Shown here: piece after piece, positions 51,117 through 60,853 of the stretch
How positions within the stretch are numbered: the stretch's first letter is position 1
Layout: each line of letters begins with the position of its first letter
From: JANQMY01 sp965228775
Lineage (GTDB): Bacteria > Pseudomonadota > Alphaproteobacteria > JANQMY01
Direction: 5' to 3'
NCBI GenBank assembly: GCA_965228775.1
Contig: OZ245840.1
Span: 1,860,001-1,924,000, forward strand
DNA: 64,000 nucleotides
Program-made: the position numbers and the translations under genes
Notes under the pieces: model-generated
Told to the model about the DNA's origin: nothing
The model's database searches: none
The model's input: only the letters and a program-made list of their open reading frames with translations

Positions 51117-51809
51117 TTATGAAGCACTTTTGACAAGGCCGAGCCCTTCGTCGCGCCGCCCGGAGAGATTTTCCGGCGCACTCAAAAGAGCTCGGAGGCC
51201 GAAATCCGCCACATAGGCGGCTACATCATCCGGCGAGCGGCCACTGCCCGGCATCCAGCTGACGGCAAACTCGTCCAAGCTCAAGACCGTCCGGGCCGCC
51301 ATACCGGCATCCGTATCGGCGAACTCGCCTTGGGCGATTCCCTGGCGAACAGTCTCTTCAATCCATGTCAGCAAGACATCGCGCTGGTCCCAGAAAAACT
51401 GGAACTGGGGCGCCCGCGTTTCGGCCACGGTCAGCATCCAAGAATAATCATAAGGCGCCAGGCAGAGCTGCCGTGTATCCACATAAAGATAGGCCCACAA
51501 CTTCGCCGCGGGCGTTCCGGAAAGAGATTCAAACCGCTGGATCAGGTGTAGCGGTGGCGCCATCACATCTTCGATCATAGTGACCAGGATGTCGTCTTTG
51601 CTTTTGAAATAATAATAAAGAGAGGCTTTCCGAAGCCCCGCCTCTTCGCCGATCTCACGCAGCGACGCCCCGGCAAAACCCTTTGCGCGGAAAACCTTGC
51701 CGGCGGCCATTAGAATGTCACGGCGCGAGTCACCGCTGGCCCCCTTCCCGCTGGCGCGTGGACGGCCGACGGAAGCAATTTCGCCTGACGTTTTCGAACC
51801 TTGTGCCAT
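51117..51809 (-). CDS. TetR-family regulator of the Rieske operon
   Basis: 230 residues. N-terminal TetR helix-turn-helix: KGFAGASLREIGEEAGLRKASLYYYFKSK, here abbreviated by its KGFAGASLREI and LYYYF blocks (about 40-70). The C-domain is a typical ligand-binding helical bundle. A related half-palindrome stands just before its own start, so it is probably autoregulated and represses the oxygenase until a ligand binds. Confidence 0.9.
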   Translation of the reverse strand: MAQGSKTSGEIASVGRPRASGKGASGDSRRDILMAAGKVFRAKGFAGASLREIGEEAGLRKASLYYYFKSKDDILVTMIEDVMAPPLHLIQRFESLSGTPAAKLWAYLYVDTRQLCLAPYDYSWMLTVAETRAPQFQFFWDQRDVLLTWIEETVRQGIAQGEFADTDAGMAARTVLSLDEFAVSWMPGSGRSPDDVAAYVADFGLRALLSAPENLSGRRDEGLGLVKSAS

Positions 51810-51824
51810 ATCTCATTTGATAAT

Positions 51825-51841
51825 TTCTACCGAACGTAAGA
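51825..51841. promoter_or_regulatory. TetR operator-like site before the regulator gene
   Basis: TTCTACCGAACGTAAGA shares the TTCTACCG half with the tandem operators at 51046-51077, 16 bp before the TetR start. Its second half is degenerate. Confidence 0.5.
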
Positions 51842-51885
51842 TATAGTTGGATTCGATTATCAAATCAAAATTGGACTGCGATCGA

Positions 51886-54800
51886 TCAGGTCGCTGACGT
51901 CCTGCGTTCCGTTGCCTGGCGCCCCTGCCTCACCGCGAGACTGCGCATCAACACATAAAATACCGGCGTCAAAAGAAGACCGAAGAACGTCACGCCAAGC
52001 ATGCCACTAAAGACAGTAATGCCCAGCGCCTGGCGCATTTCGGCACCCGCTCCGCTGGCGACAACCAAAGGCACAACGCCCAGGATGAAAGCGAAAGAGG
52101 TCATTAAGATCGGACGAAGGCGCAGCTTTGCTGCCTCGACCGCAGCGGCAAAACGATCTCGGCCCTCATCTTCCTGCGACTTGGCGAATTCAACGATCAG
52201 AATGGCATTCTTGCACGCCAAGCCGATCAATACGACAAAACCGATCTGCACAAGGATGTTATTGTCCAATCCAACAAGCGCTATGCCCGAAATCGCAGAG
52301 AGTAAGCACATAGGCACAATCAGGATCACTGATGCCGGTAGCAGCCAGCTTTCGTACTGCCCGGCCAATAAGAGGAATACGAACAGCACTGCAAGGACAA
52401 AAACCAATGCAGCTGTATTACCGGCTTGCTTTTGTTGGAAGGCGAGCTCGGTCCACTCATAAGACAGGCCGTCGGGCAGTTCCTCCGCCAGTTCTTCCAT
52501 GGCGGCGATCGCCTGCCCTGAGCTAAAGCCCGGCAACGTATCGCCATTTATTGCTGCCGCAGGATACAGATTGAATCGCGGCTGCCGATATGGGCCGGAC
52601 GTATCGGCCAATGTTGCCACGGAACCAATCGGCACAACGTCCCCATTGGCGTTGCTTGTCCGCAACCGCAATATGTCGTCTTCCGTAAGCCGGAATGGGG
52701 CATCCGCTTGCGCGGTGACACGATATGTCCGGCCAAGGTAGTTGAAGTCATTTACAAATGCCGACCCGAAATACACTTCGAGCGCACTGAAAACATTCTC
52801 CACGGGAACGTTTAACTTCTCGGCGCGCGTGCGATCTATATCGAGATAAATCTGCGGTGTGTTGGTTTCATAAAACGAAAAGACACCCACAAGGCCGGGC
52901 ATTTGGTTCGCACGCTGCGCCATGTCGAACACCGCCTGATCAAGCACCTCAATGCCGCGGCCTCGGCGGTCTTGGATCATCATTTTGAAACCGCCCGCAT
53001 TTCCGATCCCGCGAACAGGAGGCGGCGGCAAGACGACAATGAATGCCTCGTCGATCGCCGATAGTTTCTGCCTTACCTCATTCATGAGCGAGGCATAATC
53101 GACGCCAAGTGCTCCGCGTTCGGAGAAATCGACAAGAGTCGGAAAAACTGCGCCAGCGTTCGGCGCATTTGTAAACGTCGCACCGGAGAAGCCCGCAAAA
53201 CCAACAGCATGCTCGATCCCATTGGTTTCAAGCAAAATATCAACGACACGGTCCAGTACGTCATCCGTACGGGACAAAGACGCACCGGACGGAAGCTGGA
53301 TCGAGACAATAAAATAGCCTTGGTCCTGCGCTGGGATAAAGCCGCCCGGCACCCGATTGAATTGGAAGGCCGTCAATAGGATGAGGCCGCCATAGACCAC
53401 CAGGACGATCGCGCCCATCCGAACCAATTTGGTGACCCAGCCGCCGTAGATCTCGGATAGTCTCGAAAGCCCCCTATTGAACTGATCGAAAAACCAAGCA
53501 AGCGCACCTGTGGATCCGCCACCGCTTTGCCCATCTCGCGCGCTTAACAATACAGCAGAAAGGGCTGGGCTCAGCGTCAACGAGACGAATGTGGAAATCA
53601 GCGTAGCGATCGCAATCGTGATGGCAAACTGCCGGTAAAACGCGCCTGAGATACCTTCGATAAAGGCGGTGGGAAGGAAAACGGCGACAAGAACAAGCGA
53701 GGTGGCAACAAGAGCACCGCCCACTTCATCCATTGTTTCATGAGCGGCTTGTTTCGGTGTTCGGCCCTCACCCAACTTCCGGGCAATATTTTCCACCACA
53801 ATGATCGCATCATCAACGACGATGCCAATCGCAAGCACCAATCCGAAAAGCGACAAATTGTTGAGCGAGAATCCCAGCGCACCTAGGACGGAGAATGTCC
53901 CAATCAACGAAACGGGGATTGCGACGATCGGGATAATCGATGCGCGCCAACTTTGAAGGAACAGGATGATCACCAAGACCACAAGCAACACCGCTTCAAA
54001 AAGTGTACGGATCACTTCATCGATGGACTGTTGAACGAATTCGGTCGGGTTGTAGACGATACTGTGCTCCAGACCGTCCGGAAAGTCCGTCGCAAAATCA
54101 TCCATCTGGCGGATTATTGCGTCGGCGGTTTGAAGCGCGTTCGAACCAGGCCTTTGAAAAATCAGCAGAGCGACGGCAGGCTTGCCATCCAGATAACTCG
54201 CGTTGACATAATCCTGCGCTCCAAGTTCAACGCGCCCCACATCCCGAACGCGCACCACCCGGCCGTCTTCCTCTGCTTTGACGACCAGATTGCCAAATTC
54301 CTCCGGCTCGGAAAGGCGTCCCTGTGTTTGAATGCCGATTTGAAATGCACCTGGCGCCGGATTCGGCGGTTCGTTCAATGTACCAGAGGCAACCTGAACA
54401 TTTTGACCACGCAAAGATGCAACGACCTGTTCAGCGGTCAGCCCAACGGAAGCCACCAAATCAGGATCCAGCCAAACGCGCATGGCGTACTCGCTTGCGC
54501 CGAAAACCTGGATCTGGCCAACACCGTCAATTCGCGCCAAAGCATCTCTAATTTGCAATACAGCATAGTTGGAAATGTAAAGCTGATCATACGTCTCGTC
54601 TGGCGAGAGCAAATGGACGACCATCATCAGGTCCGGCGAGTTTTTGCGCGTCACAACGCCCAGCCGCCGCACGGCTTCCGGCAATCGTGGTTCGGCAATC
54701 GATACCCGATTTTGAACCAGCACCTGCGCAAGATCCAGATCGGTCCCCAGCTCGAAGGTGATCGTAAGCGTCATCCGGCCGTCGCCCGTGGATTGGGACT

Positions 54801-55041
54801 CCATGTAAAGCATGCCTTCGACGCCGTTGATTTCTTGCTCCAACGGAGTTGCAACGGTTTGAGAAACCGTTTCGGCGCTGGCCCCGGGATAGGTCGCGCT
54901 TACCTGTATGGTCGGCGGCGCAACTTCTGGATACTGAGTAACGGGCAATGCAAAATAGGCAATAGCGCCGACGATGGTTATAAGGATCGACAACACTGCG
55001 GCTAATATGGGCCGCTCGATAAAGGTGTGCGTAAAGCCCAT
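51886..55041 (-). CDS. RND efflux transporter, HAE1/AcrB type
   Basis: Inner-membrane proton-driven drug pump, 1051 residues, the full AcrB/MexB length with twelve helices and two large periplasmic loops. Proton-relay residues are present: the two Asp in GIVVDDAIIVVENIA (TM4) and the Lys in GLACKNAILIVEFA (TM10). It follows the adaptor gene by 4 bp. No outer-membrane factor gene is next to it. Confidence 0.96.
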   Translation of the reverse strand: MGFTHTFIERPILAAVLSILITIVGAIAYFALPVTQYPEVAPPTIQVSATYPGASAETVSQTVATPLEQEINGVEGMLYMESQSTGDGRMTLTITFELGTDLDLAQVLVQNRVSIAEPRLPEAVRRLGVVTRKNSPDLMMVVHLLSPDETYDQLYISNYAVLQIRDALARIDGVGQIQVFGASEYAMRVWLDPDLVASVGLTAEQVVASLRGQNVQVASGTLNEPPNPAPGAFQIGIQTQGRLSEPEEFGNLVVKAEEDGRVVRVRDVGRVELGAQDYVNASYLDGKPAVALLIFQRPGSNALQTADAIIRQMDDFATDFPDGLEHSIVYNPTEFVQQSIDEVIRTLFEAVLLVVLVIILFLQSWRASIIPIVAIPVSLIGTFSVLGALGFSLNNLSLFGLVLAIGIVVDDAIIVVENIARKLGEGRTPKQAAHETMDEVGGALVATSLVLVAVFLPTAFIEGISGAFYRQFAITIAIATLISTFVSLTLSPALSAVLLSARDGQSGGGSTGALAWFFDQFNRGLSRLSEIYGGWVTKLVRMGAIVLVVYGGLILLTAFQFNRVPGGFIPAQDQGYFIVSIQLPSGASLSRTDDVLDRVVDILLETNGIEHAVGFAGFSGATFTNAPNAGAVFPTLVDFSERGALGVDYASLMNEVRQKLSAIDEAFIVVLPPPPVRGIGNAGGFKMMIQDRRGRGIEVLDQAVFDMAQRANQMPGLVGVFSFYETNTPQIYLDIDRTRAEKLNVPVENVFSALEVYFGSAFVNDFNYLGRTYRVTAQADAPFRLTEDDILRLRTSNANGDVVPIGSVATLADTSGPYRQPRFNLYPAAAINGDTLPGFSSGQAIAAMEELAEELPDGLSYEWTELAFQQKQAGNTAALVFVLAVLFVFLLLAGQYESWLLPASVILIVPMCLLSAISGIALVGLDNNILVQIGFVVLIGLACKNAILIVEFAKSQEDEGRDRFAAAVEAAKLRLRPILMTSFAFILGVVPLVVASGAGAEMRQALGITVFSGMLGVTFFGLLLTPVFYVLMRSLAVRQGRQATERRTSAT

Positions 55042-55045
55042 CTAG

Positions 55046-56227
55046 TCAGCCGCCGGCTGCTGGTTGCAAACGCTCAATCGTGTCAGCCATCGCGGTCACT
55101 TCCACCCCCGCGCGCACGCGTTGGACGCCGCCGATGATGACACGTTCGTCACCGTTTAGCCCATTACGGATAACGCGCAGGCCGTTGATTATTGGCCCCA
55201 ACGTAATCCAGCGGCGCTCCACCATGCTCTCCTCGTCGACGACATAAACGAACTTGCGTGATTGATCCGTACCAATCACGTCATCGGGAACAAGAACGGC
55301 TTCGTAGGCCCCACTTCCTAGAAGACGAATGCGTCCAAACTGCCCCGGCTGTAGAAAATCGTCCGGATTGGCGATAACCGCCCGCCCCTCCAGCGTGCCG
55401 GAACTCTGGTCAAGACGGTTTTCCACAAAGTCCATCGTCCCTTCGCGGGTAAATTCCGTTTCATCCAGCAACCGAACCTTTACCGGGTTCGCCGCATCTC
55501 GTGACGTCGTCCGCGTTCCCGCTGCGTTGGCCCGGGTGTATTTCAAGAATGCCGTCTCACTGACCTCGAAATAGAAATGCATTGGGTCAATAGAAACGAT
55601 GGTTGTCAGTACGGTCGCGTCCGCTGCCCCGCCGCTCACCAGATTGCCGACCGACACGAGATTCCGGCTGACCCGTCCCGCAATCGGCGCTTTGATTTCC
55701 GTGAATTCCAGATTGAGTTCCGCGTTTGCCAGTGCAGCCTCTGCCGCTTGAACGCGGGCCTGAGCCGACCGAAGAGTGGCGACGCGTTCATCCTGATCCT
55801 CGACCGAAATTGCCCGTGTGCGACGCAATTCTGCACCGCGTGCAACGGCCTTATCAGCGAGGTCTACCTGCGCCTTGGCATCTTCCAACTCTGCTTGCGA
55901 TTGCTTCAGTGCGTTGTCAAACGGGCGCTGGTCGATCACGAAGAGCGGAGCGCCCTTCTCGACGATCTGCCCGTCCTCAAAACTGACTTCTTTTAAATAC
56001 CCGCTAACCCGGGCACGAACTTCGACAAATTCGACCGCGTCGAACCGGCCTGTATATTCGTCCCATTCCACCACTTCCTCGACAATGGGCGTGGCGACGC
56101 GAACCGGCGGCGGGCCATTTGGCGCCATGCCGTTGTCATCAGGGCCACAGGCGGCGAGCACCAATGAAGCGCAACAAATGACTGCACATCGAAGAAACAA
56201 CTCTGGGAACGAGAATACTTCCGCCAT
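55046..56227 (-). CDS. RND efflux periplasmic adaptor lipoprotein
   Basis: 393 residues from the ATG at 56227; the open frame reaches 56386 but only the inner start gives a lipoprotein signal, with C27 in LAACGPDD. Typical MFP order: barrel-sandwich start VEVRARVSGYLKEVSFEDGQ, coiled-coil hairpin (about 100-165), then beta-barrel domains. Pairs with the RND pump after it and bridges to an outer-membrane channel. Confidence 0.93.
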   Translation of the reverse strand: MAEVFSFPELFLRCAVICCASLVLAACGPDDNGMAPNGPPPVRVATPIVEEVVEWDEYTGRFDAVEFVEVRARVSGYLKEVSFEDGQIVEKGAPLFVIDQRPFDNALKQSQAELEDAKAQVDLADKAVARGAELRRTRAISVEDQDERVATLRSAQARVQAAEAALANAELNLEFTEIKAPIAGRVSRNLVSVGNLVSGGAADATVLTTIVSIDPMHFYFEVSETAFLKYTRANAAGTRTTSRDAANPVKVRLLDETEFTREGTMDFVENRLDQSSGTLEGRAVIANPDDFLQPGQFGRIRLLGSGAYEAVLVPDDVIGTDQSRKFVYVVDEESMVERRWITLGPIINGLRVIRNGLNGDERVIIGGVQRVRAGVEVTAMADTIERLQPAAGG

Positions 56228-56406
56228 AAAGATTGATGATTTCAGATAGTCAACCCAAAGTGAAGCCGAAAAAGGTGTGGTTGAATTCGATCTAGGGTAG
56301 ACTGTAAAGAAGTCAATCTGATGACGCGGTGTGGGGTTGCCGCGCATCAAAGCTCGAAGATAACGGGCGACAAAAAGAAAAGACATCAGAGGTCGGAGGG
56401 AGGCCC

Positions 56407-56874
56407 ATGCAGATCAATGGAATCGCGCATATTTATTTGACGGTTCAGAACTTTAAACGGTGTTTGCCGTTTTACCGAAAGCTGCTCGACTTTTGGGAAA
56501 TGAAGTGTCTGATTGAAACAGACGATCTTTATTATTGCATCGGGGGACGCACGGGCATCGGCATCCGCGCCGCCAGCGACGAGCATAAATACACACCGTT
56601 CGATCAATATCGCGCAGGCCTGCATCATATCTGTATTCGGGCAAGGGCACGCGAGGACGTGGATGAGCTTTATGAATTCGTCAAGGAACTGGGCGCGACC
56701 ATTGTTCATCCGCCTCAAGACGATGATTGGGCCCCGGGCTATTATTCCGTGCTGTTTGAAGATCCCGATGGCCTGCGCATCGAAATGAACTTTGTGCCGG
56801 GCAAAGGCAACTTAGACCCATCCGTCCAACTGCCGCTGCCGGATCAACAACAATCCAAGCTCAGCGAACCTTGA
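56407..56874 (+). CDS. VOC-family (glyoxalase/dioxygenase fold) protein
   Basis: 155 residues, two beta-alpha-beta-beta-beta units. Candidate metal ligands: H8 in IAHIYLTV, His in AGLHHICI and Glu in GLRIEMNF. A GGAGGGAGG precedes the ATG; the frame reaches back to 56329. Divergent from the efflux operon. Could be a glyoxalase, a ring-cleaving dioxygenase or a resistance protein; substrate unknown. Confidence 0.82.
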   Translation: MQINGIAHIYLTVQNFKRCLPFYRKLLDFWEMKCLIETDDLYYCIGGRTGIGIRAASDEHKYTPFDQYRAGLHHICIRARAREDVDELYEFVKELGATIVHPPQDDDWAPGYYSVLFEDPDGLRIEMNFVPGKGNLDPSVQLPLPDQQQSKLSEP

Positions 56875-56994
56875 GCACCTCATTCAAGTCATTTGGTTTG
56901 CGACGTCCTGTAAATGGGCGCTAGTAAACCGCCAGGCTCTGCACGTCGAAGCGGTCTCCAGACCGAAATGTGGATAGGCGCGGCATGTTGGCCG

Positions 56995-57411
56995 CTATCC
57001 GTCGATTGCCAAATAAGCAGCCGTCAATTCAGTAAGTTCATTAATCAGGTCTGTAAATTCTGATCGATGCGTTTCTAGATAATCGTCCTGGTTCTCGGCA
57101 GTTGCCTGCCCAGACAGCAATGTGTCTCGAAACGTCGCCATTGCCACCCTCAATATGAACTTACAGCGTTTCCTGAGTTCTTTCTGGTCATAGGTCGATG
57201 TCTTCAGCAGATCACCGAACCAATCGGCTGTGAAAGATCTCGCCGCGACCATAAACTCAAAAGATTGCGGATCGTCCAAAGCGTTAGCAGCTTTCATGGG
57301 GTGCATATGATCAAGCGTAAACTGCAGCGTACTTTTATGGAGATTGGTAATCAATTGCCGATCGGTCAGATGAGGCGCAAACTGTTTTGCGTCAAGGACC
57401 GGTTTGTTCAA
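56995..57411 (-). CDS. Unknown helical protein
   Basis: 138 residues, soluble, predicted all-helical (LHKSTLQFTLDHMHPMKAA...). No domain recognised. It is the last gene on the minus strand before the VOC gene and may belong to the flavin monooxygenase operon. Confidence 0.6.
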   Translation of the reverse strand: MNKPVLDAKQFAPHLTDRQLITNLHKSTLQFTLDHMHPMKAANALDDPQSFEFMVAARSFTADWFGDLLKTSTYDQKELRKRCKFILRVAMATFRDTLLSGQATAENQDDYLETHRSEFTDLINELTELTAAYLAIDG

Positions 57412-57459
57412 CTTTTACTCCTAACTCGGTACAGTACTCATGAGATCACTTTTCGCTGC

Positions 57460-57945
57460 CTAAAACTGCGCATTGAGCCATATGGCGGCATCTCTCACGT
57501 CGAAAATCATCGACACACCATATACGACAAACATCACGCAGGCCCAAATGCCATAAGCAGATGGGAGCTTGATCTCGGAACGATAGTGGTAGAGCGCATA
57601 GATCGCCGGTGACCAAAAGACGATATGCCCGAGCGAGACCAAGCCGCCCTGGACAACAAACGCATCCGTTACTTCCACTATCGTTAGCCACAAATGGCTG
57701 CAGAAAAAACCGCCCAGCACCCATCTGGCCGCAACGTGATTCCGTACGAAGAACACCGATGCGAGATTGGCCGGTAACAACACGCCCAACAACCAAACAC
57801 CCAACCAGATGGGCAAGGTCAGGCGCGTCTCCATGTTCCACGCTTCAAGGGCGTAGGACGCCTCCGCCTGGGCGACACTCATCGCCGTAACGCCCAACAC
57901 CATGAAACAAAAGCAAGCAGCGTGCGCCAGTCTCGAATGTGTCAC
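57460..57945 (-). CDS. Unknown membrane protein
   Basis: 161 residues. An N-terminal signal or first helix (about 8-27) and four more membrane segments. No domain recognised. It lies on the same strand between the secreted protein gene and the helical protein, so it probably belongs to the same transcript. Confidence 0.65.
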   Translation of the reverse strand: MTHSRLAHAACFCFMVLGVTAMSVAQAEASYALEAWNMETRLTLPIWLGVWLLGVLLPANLASVFFVRNHVAARWVLGGFFCSHLWLTIVEVTDAFVVQGGLVSLGHIVFWSPAIYALYHYRSEIKLPSAYGIWACVMFVVYGVSMIFDVRDAAIWLNAQF

Positions 57946-57973
57946 TTTGTGCCCCCCTTACTTCATATCGTCT

Positions 57974-58429
57974 CTAGCGCGAGACCAGACGAAAAAACCA
58001 AAAGTCTTCAGCGATCTCATCAGGATTCGCAGTTACATTCTTAGCGGCGCGCGCGCGCCAGACGCGATCGATCTCATCCGGGCCCATCACCCGTGTTGCT
58101 GTGACATTGTAAATCTTGCCAAGTACGCGATACCTCACATTGGGTTCAGCAATGAGTTGTTGCGACCAATACCTGCCGGAACACGAACTGCAACCGACAT
58201 AGAGCTGACCATCCGAGACAATGCAGGTGACGGTTATTGTGCGCGGCTCCGGAACTTGTGTTTCCAAATACCCAAAAGGCTCGGCGGCGGCGAACGACCA
58301 ATCACTGACCGGCTCATCGGCAATTTCTCCCGACAGAGCACCGCCAGGTATGGGACTCATCGGAGATAGCAACACCGCAACGACGGCTATGGTGACAATC
58401 GCCAGCAAAGAGAGGAGGACACGTTTCAT
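57974..58429 (-). CDS. Secreted or anchored small protein with Cys-rich centre
   Basis: 151 residues from ATG 58429; GTG at 58438 overlaps the flavin reductase stop by 4 bp and is an alternative. N-terminal membrane segment (about 4-25), then a beta-rich domain with CIVSDGQLYVGCSSCSGRYW. No family recognised; the layout resembles the deazaflavin-reductase/nitroreductase-like split-barrel domains but this is only a guess. Confidence 0.65.
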   Translation of the reverse strand: MKRVLLSLLAIVTIAVVAVLLSPMSPIPGGALSGEIADEPVSDWSFAAAEPFGYLETQVPEPRTITVTCIVSDGQLYVGCSSCSGRYWSQQLIAEPNVRYRVLGKIYNVTATRVMGPDEIDRVWRARAAKNVTANPDEIAEDFWFFRLVSR

Positions 58430-58434
58430 GTCGA

Positions 58435-58971
58435 TCACCCCGATTGCGCACTGGGTGAACGTCCGAGCGCTGCCAAACTGTGAAACTGGGAATTGTGGAA
58501 AACCAGAGGTGTCTGAGCGGGCCGTGCGTGCAGGGCTTCTATTCGTAACAGCACGATCGTGTGGTCCCCGGCATCAATCTCGTTATACAGCGAACAGTCC
58601 AACCAGGCCGTTGCGTCATGGAGCAAAACGGCCCCTTCAGGGGTGACGCTAAAATCAAGCCCGTCAAAACCCTGGTCTGGTTTTGCGGTCAGCTGACGGC
58701 ACACCTGTTGCTGTTTGTCTCCGAGGAAACTCACGCCTAAGCGATCCATGATACGCAGCGACGCCCAGCGGCGCGATCCCTTCATGATACAGATCGACAC
58801 GAGGGGCGGTTCTAGTGACACAGAGGTGAATGAGCTGACCAACAGGCCAACGGGCTCTTCATCCGCAACAGCGCACACCGCAGCAACCCCGCTTGGGAAG
58901 CAAGCGAAGGCCCGCCGAAGCAACGAGGAATCCACCGTCGGTTCAAGCGTGCAGGGCGAGTTTGCACTCAT
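58435..58971 (-). CDS. Flavin reductase of a two-component monooxygenase
   Basis: 178 residues from the ATG at 58971, which gives the typical N-terminus RRAFACFPSGVAAVCA. Split-barrel flavin reductase (HpaC/HsaB type): TSVSLEPPLVSICI and the GDHTIVLLRIEAL end. It would reduce FMN or FAD and hand it to the oxygenase encoded two genes upstream in the same operon. Confidence 0.87.
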   Translation of the reverse strand: MSANSPCTLEPTVDSSLLRRAFACFPSGVAAVCAVADEEPVGLLVSSFTSVSLEPPLVSICIMKGSRRWASLRIMDRLGVSFLGDKQQQVCRQLTAKPDQGFDGLDFSVTPEGAVLLHDATAWLDCSLYNEIDAGDHTIVLLRIEALHARPAQTPLVFHNSQFHSLAALGRSPSAQSG

Positions 58972-59035
58972 GATATTAGAACCTCTTGTCAAATGATCCG
59001 GGAGCGGAACGCCCCCGTTATAGGAATGGTCGGCG

Positions 59036-59599
59036 TTATGCGGGGGCCACGCCATCCGGCGGCCAGGCCGCAATGCTCTCCTCAAGCGGCACGGCCAGGG
59101 TGGTGAGGATCTCAGAGATCATATTCCAGACCCCGATGGTGGCGACAACGTCGATCAGTTCTGGTTCCGTTGGAAAATGCTTCACACAGTCGTCCCACGT
59201 TTCCTGAGAAATCGTACCGTTTGCAAGTGTCTCGTCGGTGGCTCGAAATATGGTCCTTTCAATGGGCGACCAATGATCGTGCGCTTCCCAATCCTTCATG
59301 GCGAGCATGTCGCTTTCCTCGACGCCATCCAATTTCGCGAAGTTCCAGTGGTGCGACCACTCGTAGACGCCCTTCTTTAACCAACCGATCCGCATAATGA
59401 CCAGTTCACGCAGCCGGGGATTCAGGGTGCTCTCTGCCAACAGCATTTCGACCATCTGGTTTATCAGTTGCCCGAACCGCGGCTGGCGAAGCAGGACACG
59501 ATAAATCGAAGCTGCGGCTTTCTCCTCCGCAATCCCGGCCTGCCGGACGCATTTTATCGTTTCTTCAATCGATAAGGGCTCAATGCGAGGCTTTGTCAT
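59036..59599 (-). CDS. Carboxymuconolactone decarboxylase-family protein lacking the Cys pair
   Basis: 187 residues of the CMD/AhpD fold. Where AhpD-type members have CxxC, this reads GVYEWSHHW, so a peroxidase or thiol role is excluded. It follows the oxygenase gene by 3 bp in transcription order. It could be a decarboxylase or lactonase for the oxygenated product. Confidence 0.82.
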   Translation of the reverse strand: MTKPRIEPLSIEETIKCVRQAGIAEEKAAASIYRVLLRQPRFGQLINQMVEMLLAESTLNPRLRELVIMRIGWLKKGVYEWSHHWNFAKLDGVEESDMLAMKDWEAHDHWSPIERTIFRATDETLANGTISQETWDDCVKHFPTEPELIDVVATIGVWNMISEILTTLAVPLEESIAAWPPDGVAPA

Positions 59600-59602
59600 G
59601 GG

Positions 59603-60823
59603 TTACACCATCATGCTTTGGATCGGTTGATCTAAAAGGGTGCGACCGTAATCGGCATATCTGGCCTCGCGATCGAAGAGCACATGGTTTGATCCCGTTG
59701 AGATGTCTCTGAGCGCCCGTTGTATCGGGCTGTCCAGTTTGGCGCCGCTGGCACCTGTTACTGATACAATGTCCTGGACGGCGCCCCGGCACATGAAAAT
59801 GGCGTGCGACATGCGCGATAGCCAGCTGCCCCTCATATCTTGTGTGGCGTCGATTCGGTATTCCATCACTTCGCGCAGTACATCCCGCAACACCAGTTCC
59901 GCGGCGTTGATCGTGAGTGCGGCGGCTGCAACGACAGATGGCTTTCCTTCGTCTTTAATAGTACCGCCGGCACGGAGCTGGTTCGCCGCGATTTTTGCCT
60001 TGGTCTGCGTTTGGTATTCCTCAAGCGCGCATTGTGCTGCACCGAGCATGGAAAGGGCGGAGGCAAAACCCAAAATTGGGATCAATGGGGTGCGATAGAG
60101 CGGGCCATCGTGAATCTGTTGCGCTGTCGTCGCGTTGGTCAAATCGAACATTGCAACTGTGCGGTTCTCAGGCACGAACACATCGTCGACCTTGATATCG
60201 TAGGATCCCGTTGAGCACATGCCAGCCACATGCCAGGTATCGATCGCTTCAACCTCTTCCCGGGGCATGGCAAAGAAGCGCGGTGCCGGGAGGCCATCTT
60301 CGGTCTGCATGAGCGCGCCGACCAAAACCCAATCGGCATGAACGATGCCTGTGCCCCACTGCCACCGGCCGCTAATACGGTAACCGCCTTCGACTTTTTC
60401 AGCCTTGCCGCCCCCCATGTTCAGTGTCGCCGGAGCGAGTACATATGACTGATTGGAAAATAACTCCTTTTGGAACTCTTCTGGGAAACCGCAGAACCAG
60501 AAGGCGTGCTCCAAATAGAAAGACACAAGCCACCCCATCGACGCGTCCGCCCGCGACAGGATTAGGGACACCTCAAAAAACGTGTCGATGTCTGCTTCAT
60601 GGCCGCCGTAACGTTTTGGGACCAAAAGGGAAAAGAGGCCCGCTTCACGGATGGCGTCGATGACTTCGTCCAAAGGCCTGCGGGCAATCTCTGCCTCGCG
60701 CGCTTTCTCACGCAGCAATGGTGCGAGTTTTTCCGCCGCCGCGATCAAGTCCGCGGGTTCAAGCTGAGTGTTCAACACTTTGTTCTCATTCAATTCCGCT
60801 GCTGCTAGGTGAGTACTTGACAT
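59603..60823 (-). CDS. Flavin-dependent monooxygenase, acyl-CoA-dehydrogenase fold (HsaA-like)
   Basis: 406 residues of the acyl-CoA dehydrogenase/HpaB-like hydroxylase fold, as in HsaA or DszC. LFSLLVPKRYGGHEADIDTF and GGYRISGRWQWGTG are typical. It lacks the acyl-CoA catalytic Glu pattern of true dehydrogenases, so hydroxylation with reduced flavin from the reductase in the same operon is most likely. First gene of the TetR-controlled operon. Confidence 0.88.
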   Translation of the reverse strand: MSSTHLAAAELNENKVLNTQLEPADLIAAAEKLAPLLREKAREAEIARRPLDEVIDAIREAGLFSLLVPKRYGGHEADIDTFFEVSLILSRADASMGWLVSFYLEHAFWFCGFPEEFQKELFSNQSYVLAPATLNMGGGKAEKVEGGYRISGRWQWGTGIVHADWVLVGALMQTEDGLPAPRFFAMPREEVEAIDTWHVAGMCSTGSYDIKVDDVFVPENRTVAMFDLTNATTAQQIHDGPLYRTPLIPILGFASALSMLGAAQCALEEYQTQTKAKIAANQLRAGGTIKDEGKPSVVAAAALTINAAELVLRDVLREVMEYRIDATQDMRGSWLSRMSHAIFMCRGAVQDIVSVTGASGAKLDSPIQRALRDISTGSNHVLFDREARYADYGRTLLDQPIQSMMV

Positions 60824-60853
60824 CTTGTTCTCCTTTTCGCTTCTGCTGCGGAC

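Noticed and set aside
53953..55005. 350-codon plus-strand frame inside the RND gene
   Set aside because: Antisense to a clearly coding, highly conserved RND gene; composition rich in His/Arg/Gln typical of a shadow frame.
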